Shown here: positions 1 through 10,228 of the stretch, one piece after another | Layout: every line of letters starts with the position of its first letter | Position numbering within the stretch: position 1 is the stretch's first letter | NCBI GenBank assembly: GCA_037179385.1 | Contig: CM074193.1 | Coordinates: forward strand, 4,485,547 to 4,549,546 | DNA length: 64,000 nucleotides | Direction: 5' to 3' | From: Holothuria scabra | Lineage: Eukaryota; Echinodermata; Holothuroidea; Aspidochirotida; Holothuriidae | Made by a program: the position numbers and the translations under genes | Notes under the pieces: generated by a model | Databases searched by the model: none | Told to the model about the DNA's origin: nothing | Seen by the model: only the letters and a program-made list of their open reading frames with translations

Positions 1-1611
1 CTCCTGTAAAGGAGCCCAGTACATTTTATCTGGTAATTTTATCATCATTTTACAATTTGTTTTTTTTTTTTTTTATTAAAATGAAGATTTAATTGCAAAG
101 GAAGGCTCAAAATAATGACTGCTTAAATTCTACTAGTCTGACAAATGCAATTTCCGGCTACCTGAGAGGTCGCAATTTTTCAAAATTTTCTGTACACTCT
201 GCGCCAACTGATGGTGGCGCTCTGCTTAAATAGTCTTTTGGGCAGTCAGTCACCACTTCTCATGCCCCTCCTCCCCCCCAAAAAAAATATTTGTGCACGA
301 CATCCCCTGATACTATTTTAGAAGTCTTGGTCTCAAGTTAAGTTTCTCCCCCTCCCCCCCAAACAAATTTCCTTATATCTGCCCTTGCTTACATAGGAAA
401 ATGTTAAAATTCTAGACTTCCTGTACACTTTAATGAAGGGACAGTGAACCCTATTTCCCAACCACCTTCATCTTCAGTACTATCTGCATTCATGGAGAGG
501 TTGTCACTGAACTATTATAGGTCCGTCTCGGATTCCCAATATCCCATGCGCCTTTCACCGTCACTCATATAATTGCCAGTTCTGCAGTACGTCAACCATA
601 TATAATGAAAAGTCTTTGAATTATCACATACTGTAATATCTTGAATTACTTCTTGTGAGAAGTAATCATGGAATTGGGAGTTCAACCAACATATGAAATT
701 TTTATGCCTGAGGGCATTGGACTTTGAGAATCCATGTCATTGAAATTTGCTGATGGATTACCTTCTTTAGTCATAGGAAGTGGTTTAATATGCATGAACA
801 GTTATAGATACTGGGGTTTCATGGGAAACGTTATGATAAAACACTCCCTGTTTTATTATTGAATGCCTGGAAAAGTGGAGCAAGTTATTATAAAATAAAA
901 CCTGTTGTACATTGAACAGCCTTCATGAGTCACATAAATGTTTTAATATTAAGAAACTTGAAGTATTTACTTTCATTTAGCCTGAAGTCAACGGATTGGA
1001 AGAATTATGTAAAATTGAGTTTGTGTGTCGTTTTAAGATGGATTGCACAGTCTCTCTCCGACTTCCTCTATAAATCACGGAAAAAGTAATTTCATGGTCC
1101 GCATAGTATGAATTGCCAGCTGTACATTGGGTGGTCTTCTGCACTGTCATATATTTCGTTTAGATTTTATAACTATGAGATCAAGTGTGCAGGTTTTTTC
1201 TTCCTTAATAACTTCAGGATTTTGCAAATAGGTGAAAAAGTGTGCCATCTGCTATGACTTAGAAGGAACAGTTCTGCATTTGCAGATCAAATTATATTGT
1301 GCTATACATATTCGCTTCACAAAAGAAACTGTACATAACAAGTGTTTTTACACAGCAGTGCTATATCACTTATTATATATGATATGTTAGACTGTTTCAT
1401 TTTTGTCATTCAGACTCAAATTCTCTTTTTAGCTGAAGTACTATGTAAAGCCCTCACCTGATATGTCATACTGAGCACTGCAATAAAGTGATTTTGGCAG
1501 AGTGTTTTGGACTGACTGGAAGAAAATGTGAATTCTTGTACTGTAACTACTGTAGGGCATGCAAGTTTAGAAGTGGGGAGCAGGTGCCTTTGCTTAATAC
1601 TAGGAGTACTT
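1..1611. other. Intronic or intergenic DNA, no gene recognised
   Basis: AT-rich, with a T-tract near 60. At about 160-245 is a fragment of the hAT-family motif in which GCGCCA and TGGCGC flank a short loop and a GCTCTGC/GCTTA-like tail follows; the same motif recurs near 30.0, 30.2, 34.05, 45.8 and 63.2 kb. C-tracts at 270-360 fit the poly-C ends of that family. No exon of the CAAX protease was recognised. Confidence 0.5.
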
Positions 1612-2085
1612 GGTAATAATAATAATAATACTGGAAATTTATAAAGCGCCAAAATCAATAAAGATTGTTCGAAGGCGCTGTGACAGTAACATAATTAAAT
1701 ATTATACACTTGGTGGAAGAGATGGCATTTGAGAAGTTTCTTAAAGGCTACAACAGTCTGTGCAGTTTTTATGTGGTTTGGGAGAGGGTTCTATTCTTTC
1801 AGTCCAAAACAAGAAATGGAGCAATCAGCAAATGTTACACTGTGGGTTCTAGGTTCCAGAAGTTGGAGTGCAGATGCTGAAGACCTAAGCTGTCTGCGAG
1901 GAGGTTGAAGTTGCAGTAAATCCGAGATATACGATGGAGATTGTTTATGGAGGGCTTTGTACACAATGAGGAGAGCTTTGAATTGGATACGCTGTTGTAT
2001 GGGGAGCCAGTGAAGATCTTTAAGTACTGGAGTGATAGAGTCATATTTTGCACACTTGAAAATAATGCGGCCAATGTGCGTTGGA
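1612..2085 (-). mobile_element. 5'-truncated L2/CR1-like LINE: reverse transcriptase C-terminus, 3' UTR and TAA tail
   Basis: Read on the minus strand from about 2076 to a stop at 1695, one frame gives a typical non-LTR RT thumb/C-terminal sequence: RIIFKCAKYDSITPVLKDLH, WLPIQQRIQFKALLIVYKAL, HKQSPSYISDLL, and NPLPNHIKTAQTVVAFKKLL. The frame carries one in-frame TAG where these proteins usually have Trp (LWNxLP). The 3' end has the GCGC/TTATAAA motif common to these LINEs and finishes in a TAA microsatellite (plus-strand 1615-1630). Longer open frames overlapping it in other phases are shadows. It is a dead relic, 5' truncated as is usual for LINEs. Confidence 0.85.
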
Positions 2086-2103
2086 CATTTTGGTTATGAT
2101 GTC

Positions 2104-2379
2104 CTATAATTATAAGTAGAACCACATGTTTGGTCTAACAGTAAGTGCATCTGCCTCTCACACAGAAGGCTTGGGTTCGCTTCCCAGGTTGGGTCATACC
2201 AAAGACTGTAAAAAAGGAACCTACTGCCATTGTGCATGATGCTCCTCATAAGCAATGGAGTAGGGTAGGAAAACAATCCAGTGAGCCACAACTGGAAAAA
2301 AGGCCGTGACCGGCTCGACTTGAACCAATAGGTTGTAAACTGGGCCGTTAAACTCTATCTAACTCTATAATTATAAGTA
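2104..2379 (+). mobile_element. tRNA-derived SINE (family 1), complete, with 15-bp target-site duplication
   Basis: The body is about 2119-2364. The head carries an A-box-like stretch (TTTGGTCTAACAGTAAGTGC) and a B-box-like GGGTTCGCTTCC; the body includes CATACCAAAGACT, AGCCACAACTGGAAAAAA and GGCTCGACTTGAACC. The sequence CTATAATTATAAGTA occurs exactly on both sides (2104-2118 and 2365-2379), the signature of LINE-mediated insertion. At least nine relatives lie in this window. Confidence 0.88.
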
Positions 2380-4190
2380 AAGCACATGCTACTTTGGTTC
2401 TGTTAGAGGTCATGCAGGATCTACATGCAGGGCTGATTTTTTTCCTTTTCTTTTAATGGCAAGAAAAGTGGCAAGTAACAAGCTCTAAACTTACAACAGT
2501 TTTTACATGTTTTTATGTACATAAAACTCTTCCATTTTTTTGCTCCCAATTGCTGTAAATTTTCTAAAATTACTGTACGTTGTAGTGAGCCCTCCATCTG
2601 TGCCCAGAACTAAATAATACCCCATACAGTACAGTATGTGAAATGTCCTGGAAATTTTTTATAGGGTATGTTATGCTTTAAGTTCAAACTAAATGCAAGA
2701 ATTTGTGTATTGAATGATCATTTTACTTTGTTATCAGTCTATTTCATCTGTGCCCAAGATTGTTAAATATTCGGCACCAATGTATGAAAATATGTGGTCA
2801 CTTAACTACTGTATGGAACACCAAATAGGTGATGGTACATCTGTTCAGGAAACTGTAGATACATTCCTATCCGCCCAGATCCAGTTGAAGGTATTTTGAT
2901 GACTTTGAGGATATTTCATTTGGTCATGAATATATTGCATCATAGAAATGTTTTTACCTTTTCCAAAATCATCTTTAATGCTTTTTTATGATGTATCATG
3001 GGTCAAAATACCCCACACAGCAAGACACCTGTGACCTTTTTTGCAGACAGTATCTGCCAAAAGGTTCAAGTAATAACACTACCTTCAAATGACATAGATG
3101 CATTAATAATGAATGATGCTGGACGCGATAAATGTAATGGCAAGTCACAATATTTGGTACAACTGGGAGATGCCAGTGATAAAGATGAAACATGAAATGA
3201 AGAAGGAGTGTGATAGGTGTGCTGTTTTATTAAACATCAGATTTATATGAGCTAACATTCTTCATGAAATCACATCCCTGGCAGTGATTTGAGGTGAGTG
3301 ATAGATAGTGTGCAATTGTCCTCGTTTGCCTCAAAATTCAAGGCCTGAGTATGTGCAAATGGCAAAATAGCCTACCTAAGTGGTTGATGTACCTACATGA
3401 TCCTTTTGGTGAATGGGTAATGCAAAAAGAATCATCAAATACATTTTTGCTTGAAATGGCTATGTGCTCAGAGATTATGAGATATACAGTATAATACAAG
3501 GATGTCAAAGTTGAGTTTATATACTACAGTACCTGTGCAGAAAAGATGTTGTAATACTGTAACCCTTTTGGCATTCCATACTACAGTTGATCTAAGATCA
3601 AAGTAGTTTACCCTATTAAGAAAGGTATGTCCAGGCTTCTGTTAATGCATCTCTGTATTAAAAACCTGCTGTTATAGTATTTGTCTTTTGGAGATGTCCT
3701 TTTTAGACCTGCATTTATGTTTGTGTACGGAAGTTAGATTAGAGGGTTTGTACAACACCAAGTAAAGTATTTAATACAAAATGTGCATATGAGGGTGATA
3801 CCTTCATCTTTACTGCCAGTATTGTAGCTGCAGTTGCCTTATATTTTATCTGTTTGAAATGAAATGGAAGCAAAATCTGTACTAAGATAATTCCATTTTT
3901 AAGCTAGACTGTATTGTGTCATGTAGTCAAAATAAGCCTAAATCATACTTGCAAATATATGAGACAATGCCATTGCTGCCTCAGCTCAGTTGGTGTGAGG
4001 GTACTACAGTATTTCATGACAAGTTGTAATTTGTTGAAAGTGAAATGTTTTGAACATACTGTAAGAATCCATCATGATCTAATGTAACTTTTTGTATGAG
4101 AAGGGTACCACTTATACTTTCTCAGAATTCCATAGGCATCAGTCACTAACACACAAGTGATACTTTTAGTGAGCCACACAAACACAGTCT
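2380..4190. other. No gene recognised
   Basis: AT-rich DNA, probably intronic. Small open frames on both strands at 2996-3195 overlap completely and neither matches a family I know; a 61-codon frame at 2714-2899 is likewise unrecognised. Confidence 0.4.
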
Positions 4191-4191
4191 T

Positions 4192-4290
4192 TCAACTGGC
4201 CACAACTGGAAAAAAGGATTTGGCCGGCCCAACTTAGACCAGTCGGTTAGAAACTGAGCCATAAAATTTCATCAAACTATTAAACTACAT
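4192..4290 (+). mobile_element. SINE family 1, 3' half only
   Basis: It begins in the GCCACAACTGGAAAAAAGG region and ends in the TAGAAACTGAGCCATAAAA tail that matches other copies. The tRNA-like head is missing. Confidence 0.7.
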
Positions 4291-4329
4291 AGTTCAAGTT
4301 AAGGTTGCAAAACTTGATATAGCACACAT

Positions 4330-4707
4330 TACTGTGATGAAACACACTCAATGGCGCTTTACAAAGAACAAAAATCAAGAAAAAGATTTCCTAAAAAGAT
4401 AAGTTTTCAAAGCATCCTTAAAAGAATTAATAGAAGACGACTGCTGAATATGAATCGCGAGGGCATTCCAAAGCTTCGGGCCAGCAACCATAAAAGAACT
4501 ATTCGCAAAAGAACTGCAAGTGGTGAAAGGAACCTTCCGAAGTAAAACTTTTGAAGATCTATTAGCATAATAGGAAGCTTTGAGTTCAATCAACCCTGAT
4601 AAATAAGTTGGTGCTAAATTGTGGAGACATTTAAACACAAGGAGAAGAATCTTATACTCAATACGAGCTTTGTTTTTTAGTTGTGGGGAAAGAACGACAC
4701 TATCCAT
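4330..4707 (-). mobile_element. 5'-truncated L2/CR1-like LINE: reverse transcriptase C-terminus
   Basis: A minus-strand frame of 110 codons (4375-4707) is uninterrupted: RIEYKILLLVFKCLHNLAPT, YLSGLIEL, then AGPKLWNALAIHIQQSSSIN and SFKDALKTYLF. This is the C-terminal tail of non-LTR reverse transcriptases, with the LWNxL motif and FKxxLKTxLF end. The 3' flank contains TTTGTAAAGCGCC, like the other LINE tails here. The RT catalytic domain is absent. The fragment is younger-looking than the one at 1.6-2.1 kb because the frame is intact. Confidence 0.85.
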
Positions 4708-5574
4708 ACTCTCATATCTATGACTGAAATTTTAGCTTGGAGCAACCAATGATTTGTTTATTAGTAAATTATTTGCTTCAATTTCCCACAGTAGATGTCA
4801 GGAATATAACCAAAATAAATGTATGTGGAGGGCAAAGAACTTTGTCTGTTCAGTAATATCTCAGCTGTCTCCCTTTCAGCTGGGGAAATTTGATTTTGTG
4901 TTTATATACATGATGAAAGAGAGAAATTAAAAAATAAGGTTCCAGTATAATTGTTTCTGGAATTTCATATTGGGCAAAGAAAAGAGTGACACAAATATGA
5001 AAAGAAAAAAAATTCTTGAAGAAGTAGGAGACAAAACCACAAATTAGATGAGTGGTATTTCAATTTTCAAAGAGAAGTGTAGAATAACGGTGTAATATTT
5101 CCAGTATTTAAGTCTTATTAACTTACTTCACTACCTTCTCTTCCCTGATATGATTTGCCATTTCTCTTTGAATTACTTCTATTTCTTAGTTTTATTATGT
5201 ATTTTTCTTTCAGGATTTACTCCTGTTTTTTTTATGTAAACTAGATGAAATTTAATGACACACCAACACAAACATGTTACTATGTAGTCTCAACTTGATA
5301 AAGAGATTAAGTTTGCAGTAGATAGGGTTTTCATACACTTTAGGTCCAAGCTTGGTTTTGAATATACAGTTCATATACATATGATGCAAATTCTTCCCAT
5401 TTCCTTTGTTGCCAACCTTATTTCCCTCCCCTTAAAGACATTTATAAAACTGCACAGTACATACATTGCAAGTGCCTGCATATGTCTTCCTACTTCCAAA
5501 TTTGCATTAGCCATCTTTGCATTTGTTAAACAGAGCTTTGAAAATATTTTTATTTCTCCTTTCTTTCGACACAG
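4708..5574. other. Intron upstream of the 5575 exon; nothing recognised
   Basis: AT-rich sequence ending in a pyrimidine-rich acceptor tract. No coding similarity seen. Confidence 0.5.
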
Positions 5575-5718
5575 GTTAATCTTTTCTTATGTTTTTTCTT
5601 GTTTGCCTTACTCCTGGAGCAAAAAGTTCTCTTTGAAGCATTTGGGTTCTATGACTCTCAGCCAACCCTTATAGCTCTAGTCATCATATTTCAGTTTGTC
5701 TTCTCTCCGTACAATGAG
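5575..5718 (+). CDS. ZMPSTE24: ZMPSTE24/STE24-type CAAX prenyl protease, penultimate coding exon (48 codons)
   Basis: The exon encodes a membrane-spanning piece of the zinc metalloprotease that cleaves farnesylated CAAX proteins and prelamin A in the ER/inner nuclear membrane. Seen: a pyrimidine-rich tract and CAG acceptor ending at 5574, an open frame beginning Val-Asn-Leu-Phe, the family block FGFYDSQPT, then a hydrophobic helix and FSPYNE, followed directly by the donor GTGAGT at 5719. The exon is phase 0 at both ends. FGFYDSQPT and FSPYNE are highly characteristic of animal ZMPSTE24, and FSPYNE runs straight into the LLSFC block of the next exon. The frame has no usable ATG here because it is internal. 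The preceding exon, expected to hold the HEXXH zinc motif, was not found between 1 and 5574, so that intron probably exceeds 5.5 kb. Confidence 0.93.
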
Positions 5719-6171
5719 GTGAGTGGTTTTTACATCAGTGGTCATCGGTGGTTTCTATCGTTTATAGTTTTTAGTTGCTCTAGATATGCTTCAGTTGTTT
5801 AATGGTTCTTTCAGACCGGTTCTTTCAAAGCTTTACCATGACAAAAAAAAATATTCGGTAAAGACATTAAACTGTTTAACAGTTTTGAGAATTTGCTTGA
5901 GCACCTGAACAGAAACAGTGAAATGAGTTTTTTGAGCATTTTATAGAGTGTATTGCAGAAGCATTTGACAGGCCTTTTTGCAAAAATGAACATTATGTCA
6001 TTAATTTCATCTGTAAATACAAAAGTGTACTTTTTGCTAGAAGCATTTTGATGTCATTTGAAGTTTTTATTTTAAAGACCTATAAAGATGTCCCTGGTTT
6101 CCTTTAATACTTAGAACATCATGAACCAAAGGATGTATTGGTTCAGGATGTAGTTGCCTTAAATACAAAGT

Positions 6172-6501
6172 AATAATAATAATATAACAGTTCTTATATA
6201 GCGCCTTACACAAGAAGTCTCAAAGCGCTAGAACTATACAACAGGCAGTCAATATTAAAGACAAAGTAAACAAATGAGTTTTCAAGTTAGTTTTAAATTG
6301 TCCAACAGTAGAAGAGTTCTTGACAAAAGACGGAAGGTCATTCCACAGTTTTGCAGATACTGTTGAAAAAGCACGATCACCATAAGATTGGGTAACAGAT
6401 GATGGCACATTTAAAAGAGATCGAGAGCTGGAACGTAGTTCACATAAAGGCTTGTAATTAGATATAAGATCCTTTAGATATAATGGAGCAAAACCATACA
6501 T
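6172..6501 (-). mobile_element. 5'-truncated L2/CR1-like LINE: RT C-terminus, GCGC 3' end and TAA tail
   Basis: A minus-strand frame (6220-6501) includes LYLKDLISNYKPLCELRSSS, RSLLNVPSS, then FSTVSAKLWNDLPSFVKNSS and QFKTNLKTHLF, the standard tail of these reverse transcriptases. Downstream on that strand come AGCGCTTTGAGACTTCTTGT, a GGCGCTATATAAGAAC motif and a TTATTA tail. It lies in the last ZMPSTE24 intron in antisense orientation. Confidence 0.87.
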
Positions 6502-6613
6502 GTTATCCAGTGCATGTGGAACTTGGCTTGCAGGCCTTGGGTTTCATTTTTCCATGTGTGCTTCAGATCACATGCCTCAGGAAATTAAGGAGTGTGGTAG
6601 ATGTGTCGTTTTA

Positions 6614-6646
6614 TTGATTCCTTGCCTTAGGCAGGCAAGGAATCAA
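6614..6646. repeat. Perfect 14-bp-stem hairpin with 5-nt loop
   Basis: TTGATTCCTTGCCT at 6614-6627 is the exact reverse complement of AGGCAAGGAATCAA at 6633-6646, with loop TAGGC. It sits just before a GATGGTGATG run and a GT microsatellite that leads towards DR1 array 1, the same relative position as the short hairpins before arrays 2 and 3. Confidence 0.85.
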
Positions 6647-6659
6647 GGCGATGGTGATG

Positions 6660-6985
6660 TTGTGTGTGTGTGTGTGTGGGTGTGTGTGAGCTTGTAAATG
6701 ATACCTTGTTGGGTACCGGCCGCTCACGAGAGCTGAGGCCTCGCACGTCTTTCCTCGCTCACGCGGAGCTCGTAACTGGCGTAGCTACCCTAAAATTCGG
6801 ACACTGCAATGAGCTCTGTCATGTGATATGCAAGAGCCTGCCCTCGCTCGCGGCATTCCCGTGCCCCGTGACATAAACGGCTAAAGGGGAATTCCGACCA
6901 TTTCCTTACGTGGAACAGTTCTGTGTACCCCGTATTAAGGCATTGAATACGGGTATGCCCTGTGTGTGTATGTGTTTGTGTGTGT
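6660..6985. repeat. Two GT/TG microsatellites with a G+C-rich stretch between
   Basis: GT-rich runs at about 6661-6690 and 6958-6990 flank a less AT-rich stretch (about 6710-6880). No gene is recognised in it. The second run ends in TGTTTGTGAC, which also ends the microsatellites that precede arrays 2 and 3. Confidence 0.6.
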
Positions 6986-6988
6986 TTG

Positions 6989-8075
6989 TGACGCTTGTAA
7001 ACACGATATCTTAAGATAGGAATGTCCGACACTTTTCATATTTGGTATGTAGATTTATCATGTTGAGAGGAAGAACGCAATTGTTTTAAGTAGAGGTCAA
7101 AGGTCATTTGAGGTCACCAGCGGTAAAATTGCAAAAACGCCAAAAATGGCTTGTAAACACAATATCTTCAGGTAGGATTGCCCGACAATTTTCATACTAG
7201 GTGTATAGATTTGTCATGTTGAAGGGAAGAACCCTATTGTTTTTGGTAGAGGTCAAAGGTCATTTGAGGTCACTAGCAGTAAAATTGCGAAAACTTCGAA
7301 AATGGCTTGTAAACAAGATATCTTCAGATAGGAGTGACTGACACTTCTCATACTTGGCACATAAGTTTGTCATGTTGAGAGGAAGAACCCTATTGTTTTT
7401 GGTTGAGGTCAAAGGTCATTTGAGGTCACCAGCTGTAAAATTGCGAAAATGCTGAAAATGGCTTGTAAACACGATATCTTCAGATAGGAGTGACCGACCT
7501 TCTTCATACTTGGTATATAGATTTGTCATGTTGAGAAGAAGAACCCTAATGTTTTTGGTAGAGGTCAAAGGTCATTTGAGGTCACTAGCAGTAAAATTGC
7601 GAAAACTTCGAAAATGGCTTGTAAACATGATATCTTCAGAGAGGACTGACTGACACTTCTCATACTTTGTATATAGATTTATCATGTTGAGAGGAAGAAC
7701 CCTAGTGTTTTTGGTAGAGGTCAAAGGTCATTTGAGGTCACCAGTGGTCAAATTGTGAAAACGCAGAAAATGGCTTGTAAACATGATATCTTCAGGTAGG
7801 AGTGACCAACACTCTTCATATTTGGTATATAGATTTGTCATGTTGAGAGAGAGAAGGCTGTTGTTTTTGGTAGAGGTCAAAGGTCATTTGAGGTCACTAG
7901 CAGTAAAATTGCGAAAACTTCGAAAATGGCTTGTAAACATGATATCTTCAGAGAGGACTGACTGACACTTCTCATACTTGGTATATAGGTTTTCCATGTT
8001 GAGAGGAAGAACCCTATTGTTTTTGGTTGAGGTCAAAGGTCATTTGAGGTCACCAGTGGTAAAATTGGGAAAATT
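6989..8075 (+). repeat. DR1 array 1: 156-bp tandem units carrying AGGTCAAAGGTCA
   Basis: AGGTCAAAGGTCA starts at 7094, 7250, 7406, 7562, 7718, 7874 and 8030, exactly 156 bases apart each time. In each unit it is followed by TTTGAGGTCA, giving a third half-site four bases on. Units alternate: those at 7250, 7562 and 7874 continue CACTAGCAGTAAAATTGCG and AACTTCG, those at 7094, 7406, 7718 and 8030 continue CACCAG with more variable sequence. The array is therefore a 312-bp dimeric higher-order repeat. Units also share GGCTTGTAAAC and GATATCTTCAG. It lies in the last ZMPSTE24 intron. Confidence 0.95.
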
Positions 8076-8561
8076 CTGTGCCTGAAATGTAAAGAAAAAT
8101 CTATCAAGCACTGTCAGTTTGAAAGCAGGTAAGGTATTTGATGGCAACTAATCACTAAGCCTTTTGTCTTTCTGGTTAAACTTAAGTAGATTAATATGAG
8201 CTCCTAATCCTCATCAAAGGATGAAAAAAACTTACTTGTCACTGTTATTGGAGGAGAGTGATGGTGTGTGATTGAACATGCATGCTTAAAAATTTAAGAC
8301 CTGTGCATGCCTGTCAGACTCCAGTACTCAAGTTAAAACTTCTGAATAAGTTTGTTGATACTGACTCAAGATATATTAACAAGATCATACCTAGTATTTC
8401 CAAATATTCCTTAGCAAAGCCTTTGAAAACCTCTTCATTTTCCATGTACAAGATGAAGAAAGAATGTTGTGTCTTCTCCATCTTTGACAAAATCAAGGAT
8501 CTGATGTTTTGGTTGGATGGATAAAAGTGCTTCATAAGAACAGATGAGTCAGTTAGTTTGA

Positions 8562-8630
8562 TGATGATGACGATGATCATGATGACAATGATGATCATGA
8601 TGCGGTTTTTATAAAGTACCTTACACAAAT
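8562..8630 (-). mobile_element. LINE 3' end scrap with GAT-rich tail
   Basis: A GATGATCATGATG-rich run is followed by TTTTTATAAAGTACCTTACA, matching the TTATATAGCGCCTTACACAA end of the LINE at 6.2 kb. No coding part remains. Confidence 0.5.
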
Positions 8631-8645
8631 TTTTATGGCCCAATG

Positions 8646-8775
8646 TTCCAACAATTGGTTCAAGTTGAGCTGGCTACAGTCTTTTTACCAGTTGTGTCTC
8701 ACTGGCTTGTTTTCCCTGCACTATTGGATATGCTGAGCAGCAAGCACAATGGCAATGGGTTCCATTTGAAAGAAC
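8646..8775 (-). mobile_element. SINE family 1, partial, reverse orientation
   Basis: It contains ATTGGTTCAAGTTGAGCTGG, CCAGTTGTGTCTCACTGGCT and a TGGGTTCCATTTG-like stretch, the reverse of the SINE 3' two-thirds. The tRNA-like head is missing. Confidence 0.75.
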
Positions 8776-9379
8776 CGAATGAGGGCAATAGAATAGTCTT
8801 ATGTTAAAGGGAAAAGTTGGGGCTAGCCCATAAAATGAGACTTTGTAAAAGATCGATGAGAAAGCGCCTTCTTGATGGAAGAAATTGGAATCCAATATTT
8901 GCTTGTTTGAGCTTGGATTTAATTGAAATTGTGAATACAAGAGATCCACACCTTAGAAGCCTCCATATATACAAGGCTAAATAATACAGAGTGACACAGA
9001 AAAATGTCACTTCATATCCTTTAAGTTGCAAACTGAGAGATGAATTTTCAACATTTTTCTTCTTCTCTATCTGTGGCACACTGACTTGTAAAGGCACAGG
9101 TACAGGTACACTCTGCCATAATTAGTGGTTAGGTACAGTATGATGTATTTTCTATTTCTGCTCTGATTGGCTGATTTGACCATAACATAGAAGGATGCAT
9201 CATGCTAGCGAAGTAATTACAGTCACGCATGAACTTTCTCTGCTGTTTTTCTGCTGTTTTGATATTCATTGTTCTGGTGAAAAGTTAATTCTGCTTTTGT
9301 AAATAATTGGAATTCTTGTAGTAGTGAAATACAGGCCATAAAAAGTGTACATTTTTTTATGCATTTAAGATAATATGAT
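8776..9379. other. Intronic DNA, nothing recognised
   Basis: AT-rich sequence with a short GGTACAGGTACA-type repeat near 9100. No coding or repeat family recognised. Confidence 0.4.
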
Positions 9380-9562
9380 CATGTGTTTGGTCTAATACTA
9401 AGAGCATCCACCTTTCATGCAGAAGGCCCAGGGTCTTTTCCCAGGTCGAGTTATACCAAAGACTCTAAAAATGGAACTTACTACCATTTCGTGTGATGTT
9501 CCGCATAAGCAATAGAGTACAAGCAATAGAGGTTGGAAACTAGGCCGTCAAACTCATCTAAT
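9380..9562 (+). mobile_element. SINE family 1, head and tail with the middle missing
   Basis: The tRNA-like head (GTGTTTGGTCTAATACTAAG) and GTTATACCAAAGACTC are present, but after the GCAATAGAG step the copy jumps to GGTTGGAAACTAGGCCGTC. The missing middle (GCCACAACTGGAAAAAA to GACTTGAACC) appears at 9720-9765, explained by the tandem duplication recorded separately. Confidence 0.75.
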
Positions 9563-9942
9563 ACTCTAAACAAATATAAGCTGTTAATGTGCAAACATAA
9601 CCCCTTAAACATTTTGGGTATTGTGGGATATGTGGGACATATCCATACCTGATATTTTTTTCTTTCATTGAGACCTATTTTTAAAACAAACTGATTTCCA
9701 GTTTCAAACAAGCCTGTGTGCCACAACTGGAAAAAACTCCATGGCCGGCTCGACTTGAACCAAGAGGTTGGAAACTAGGCCGTCAAACTCATCTAATACT
9801 CTGAACAAATATAAGCTGTTAATGTGCAAACATAACCCCTTAAACATTTTGGGTATTGTGGGATATGTGGGACATATCCATACTTGATATTTTTTTCTTT
9901 CATTGAGACCTATTTTTAAAACGAACTGATTTCCAGTTTCAA
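9531..9942 (+). repeat. Tandem duplication, 235-bp offset, through a SINE and its flank
   Basis: Sequence 9531-9707 recurs at 9766-9942 with very few differences, from GGTTGGAAACTAGGCCGTC to CTGATTTCCAGTTTCAA. The spacer (9708-9765) holds the SINE middle. The near-identity suggests a recent event. Confidence 0.9.
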
Positions 9943-10228
9943 TTGAAAGAGAAACCTTTGCATTGATGATGCATGCATATGTCATGTGTGTGTTTGCAAC
10001 ACTTTGCTAATTTACACAATAGCTCTAGAAAGGAATGTCTGACAGTTTTCAAACTTGGTACACAGATGCCACATACATATGTATTACTTATGATGCTGGT
10101 CAAAGTTCTCAGATCACCATGAGTCAAACATTTATAATTTGCTAACACAATATCTTTAGGTAGGAAGCTTAAATAGATCTTATAATTTGCATGTGGATGT
10201 GTTCTGGTGAGGAGGTAGTCACTCTTGT
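9937..10228 (+). repeat. Diverged partial copy of the DR1-array leader and first units
   Basis: A leader-like GAAAGAGAAACCTTTGCATT, GATGATGCATGC and a short GTGTGTG run lead into GTCTGACAGTTTTCAAACTT, which matches the first unit of arrays 2 and 3. The unit core is decayed (CTGGTCAAAGTTCTC). Confidence 0.65.

Noticed and set aside
1835..2125. A 96-codon minus-strand open frame
   Set aside because: It is out of phase with the real LINE frame, which gives a clear reverse transcriptase tail over the same bases.
2119..2200. Genuine tRNA gene in the head of SINE family 1
   Set aside because: Multiple dispersed copies with the same non-tRNA body and a target-site duplication show it is a SINE.
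2996..3195. Two fully overlapping 65-codon frames on opposite strands
   Set aside because: Neither has splice context or a recognisable domain; likely chance.
6989..8075. Possible CRISPR array, because repeats are evenly spaced
   Set aside because: The whole 156-bp unit is repeated, not just a short repeat with unique spacers, and the window is plainly eukaryotic.
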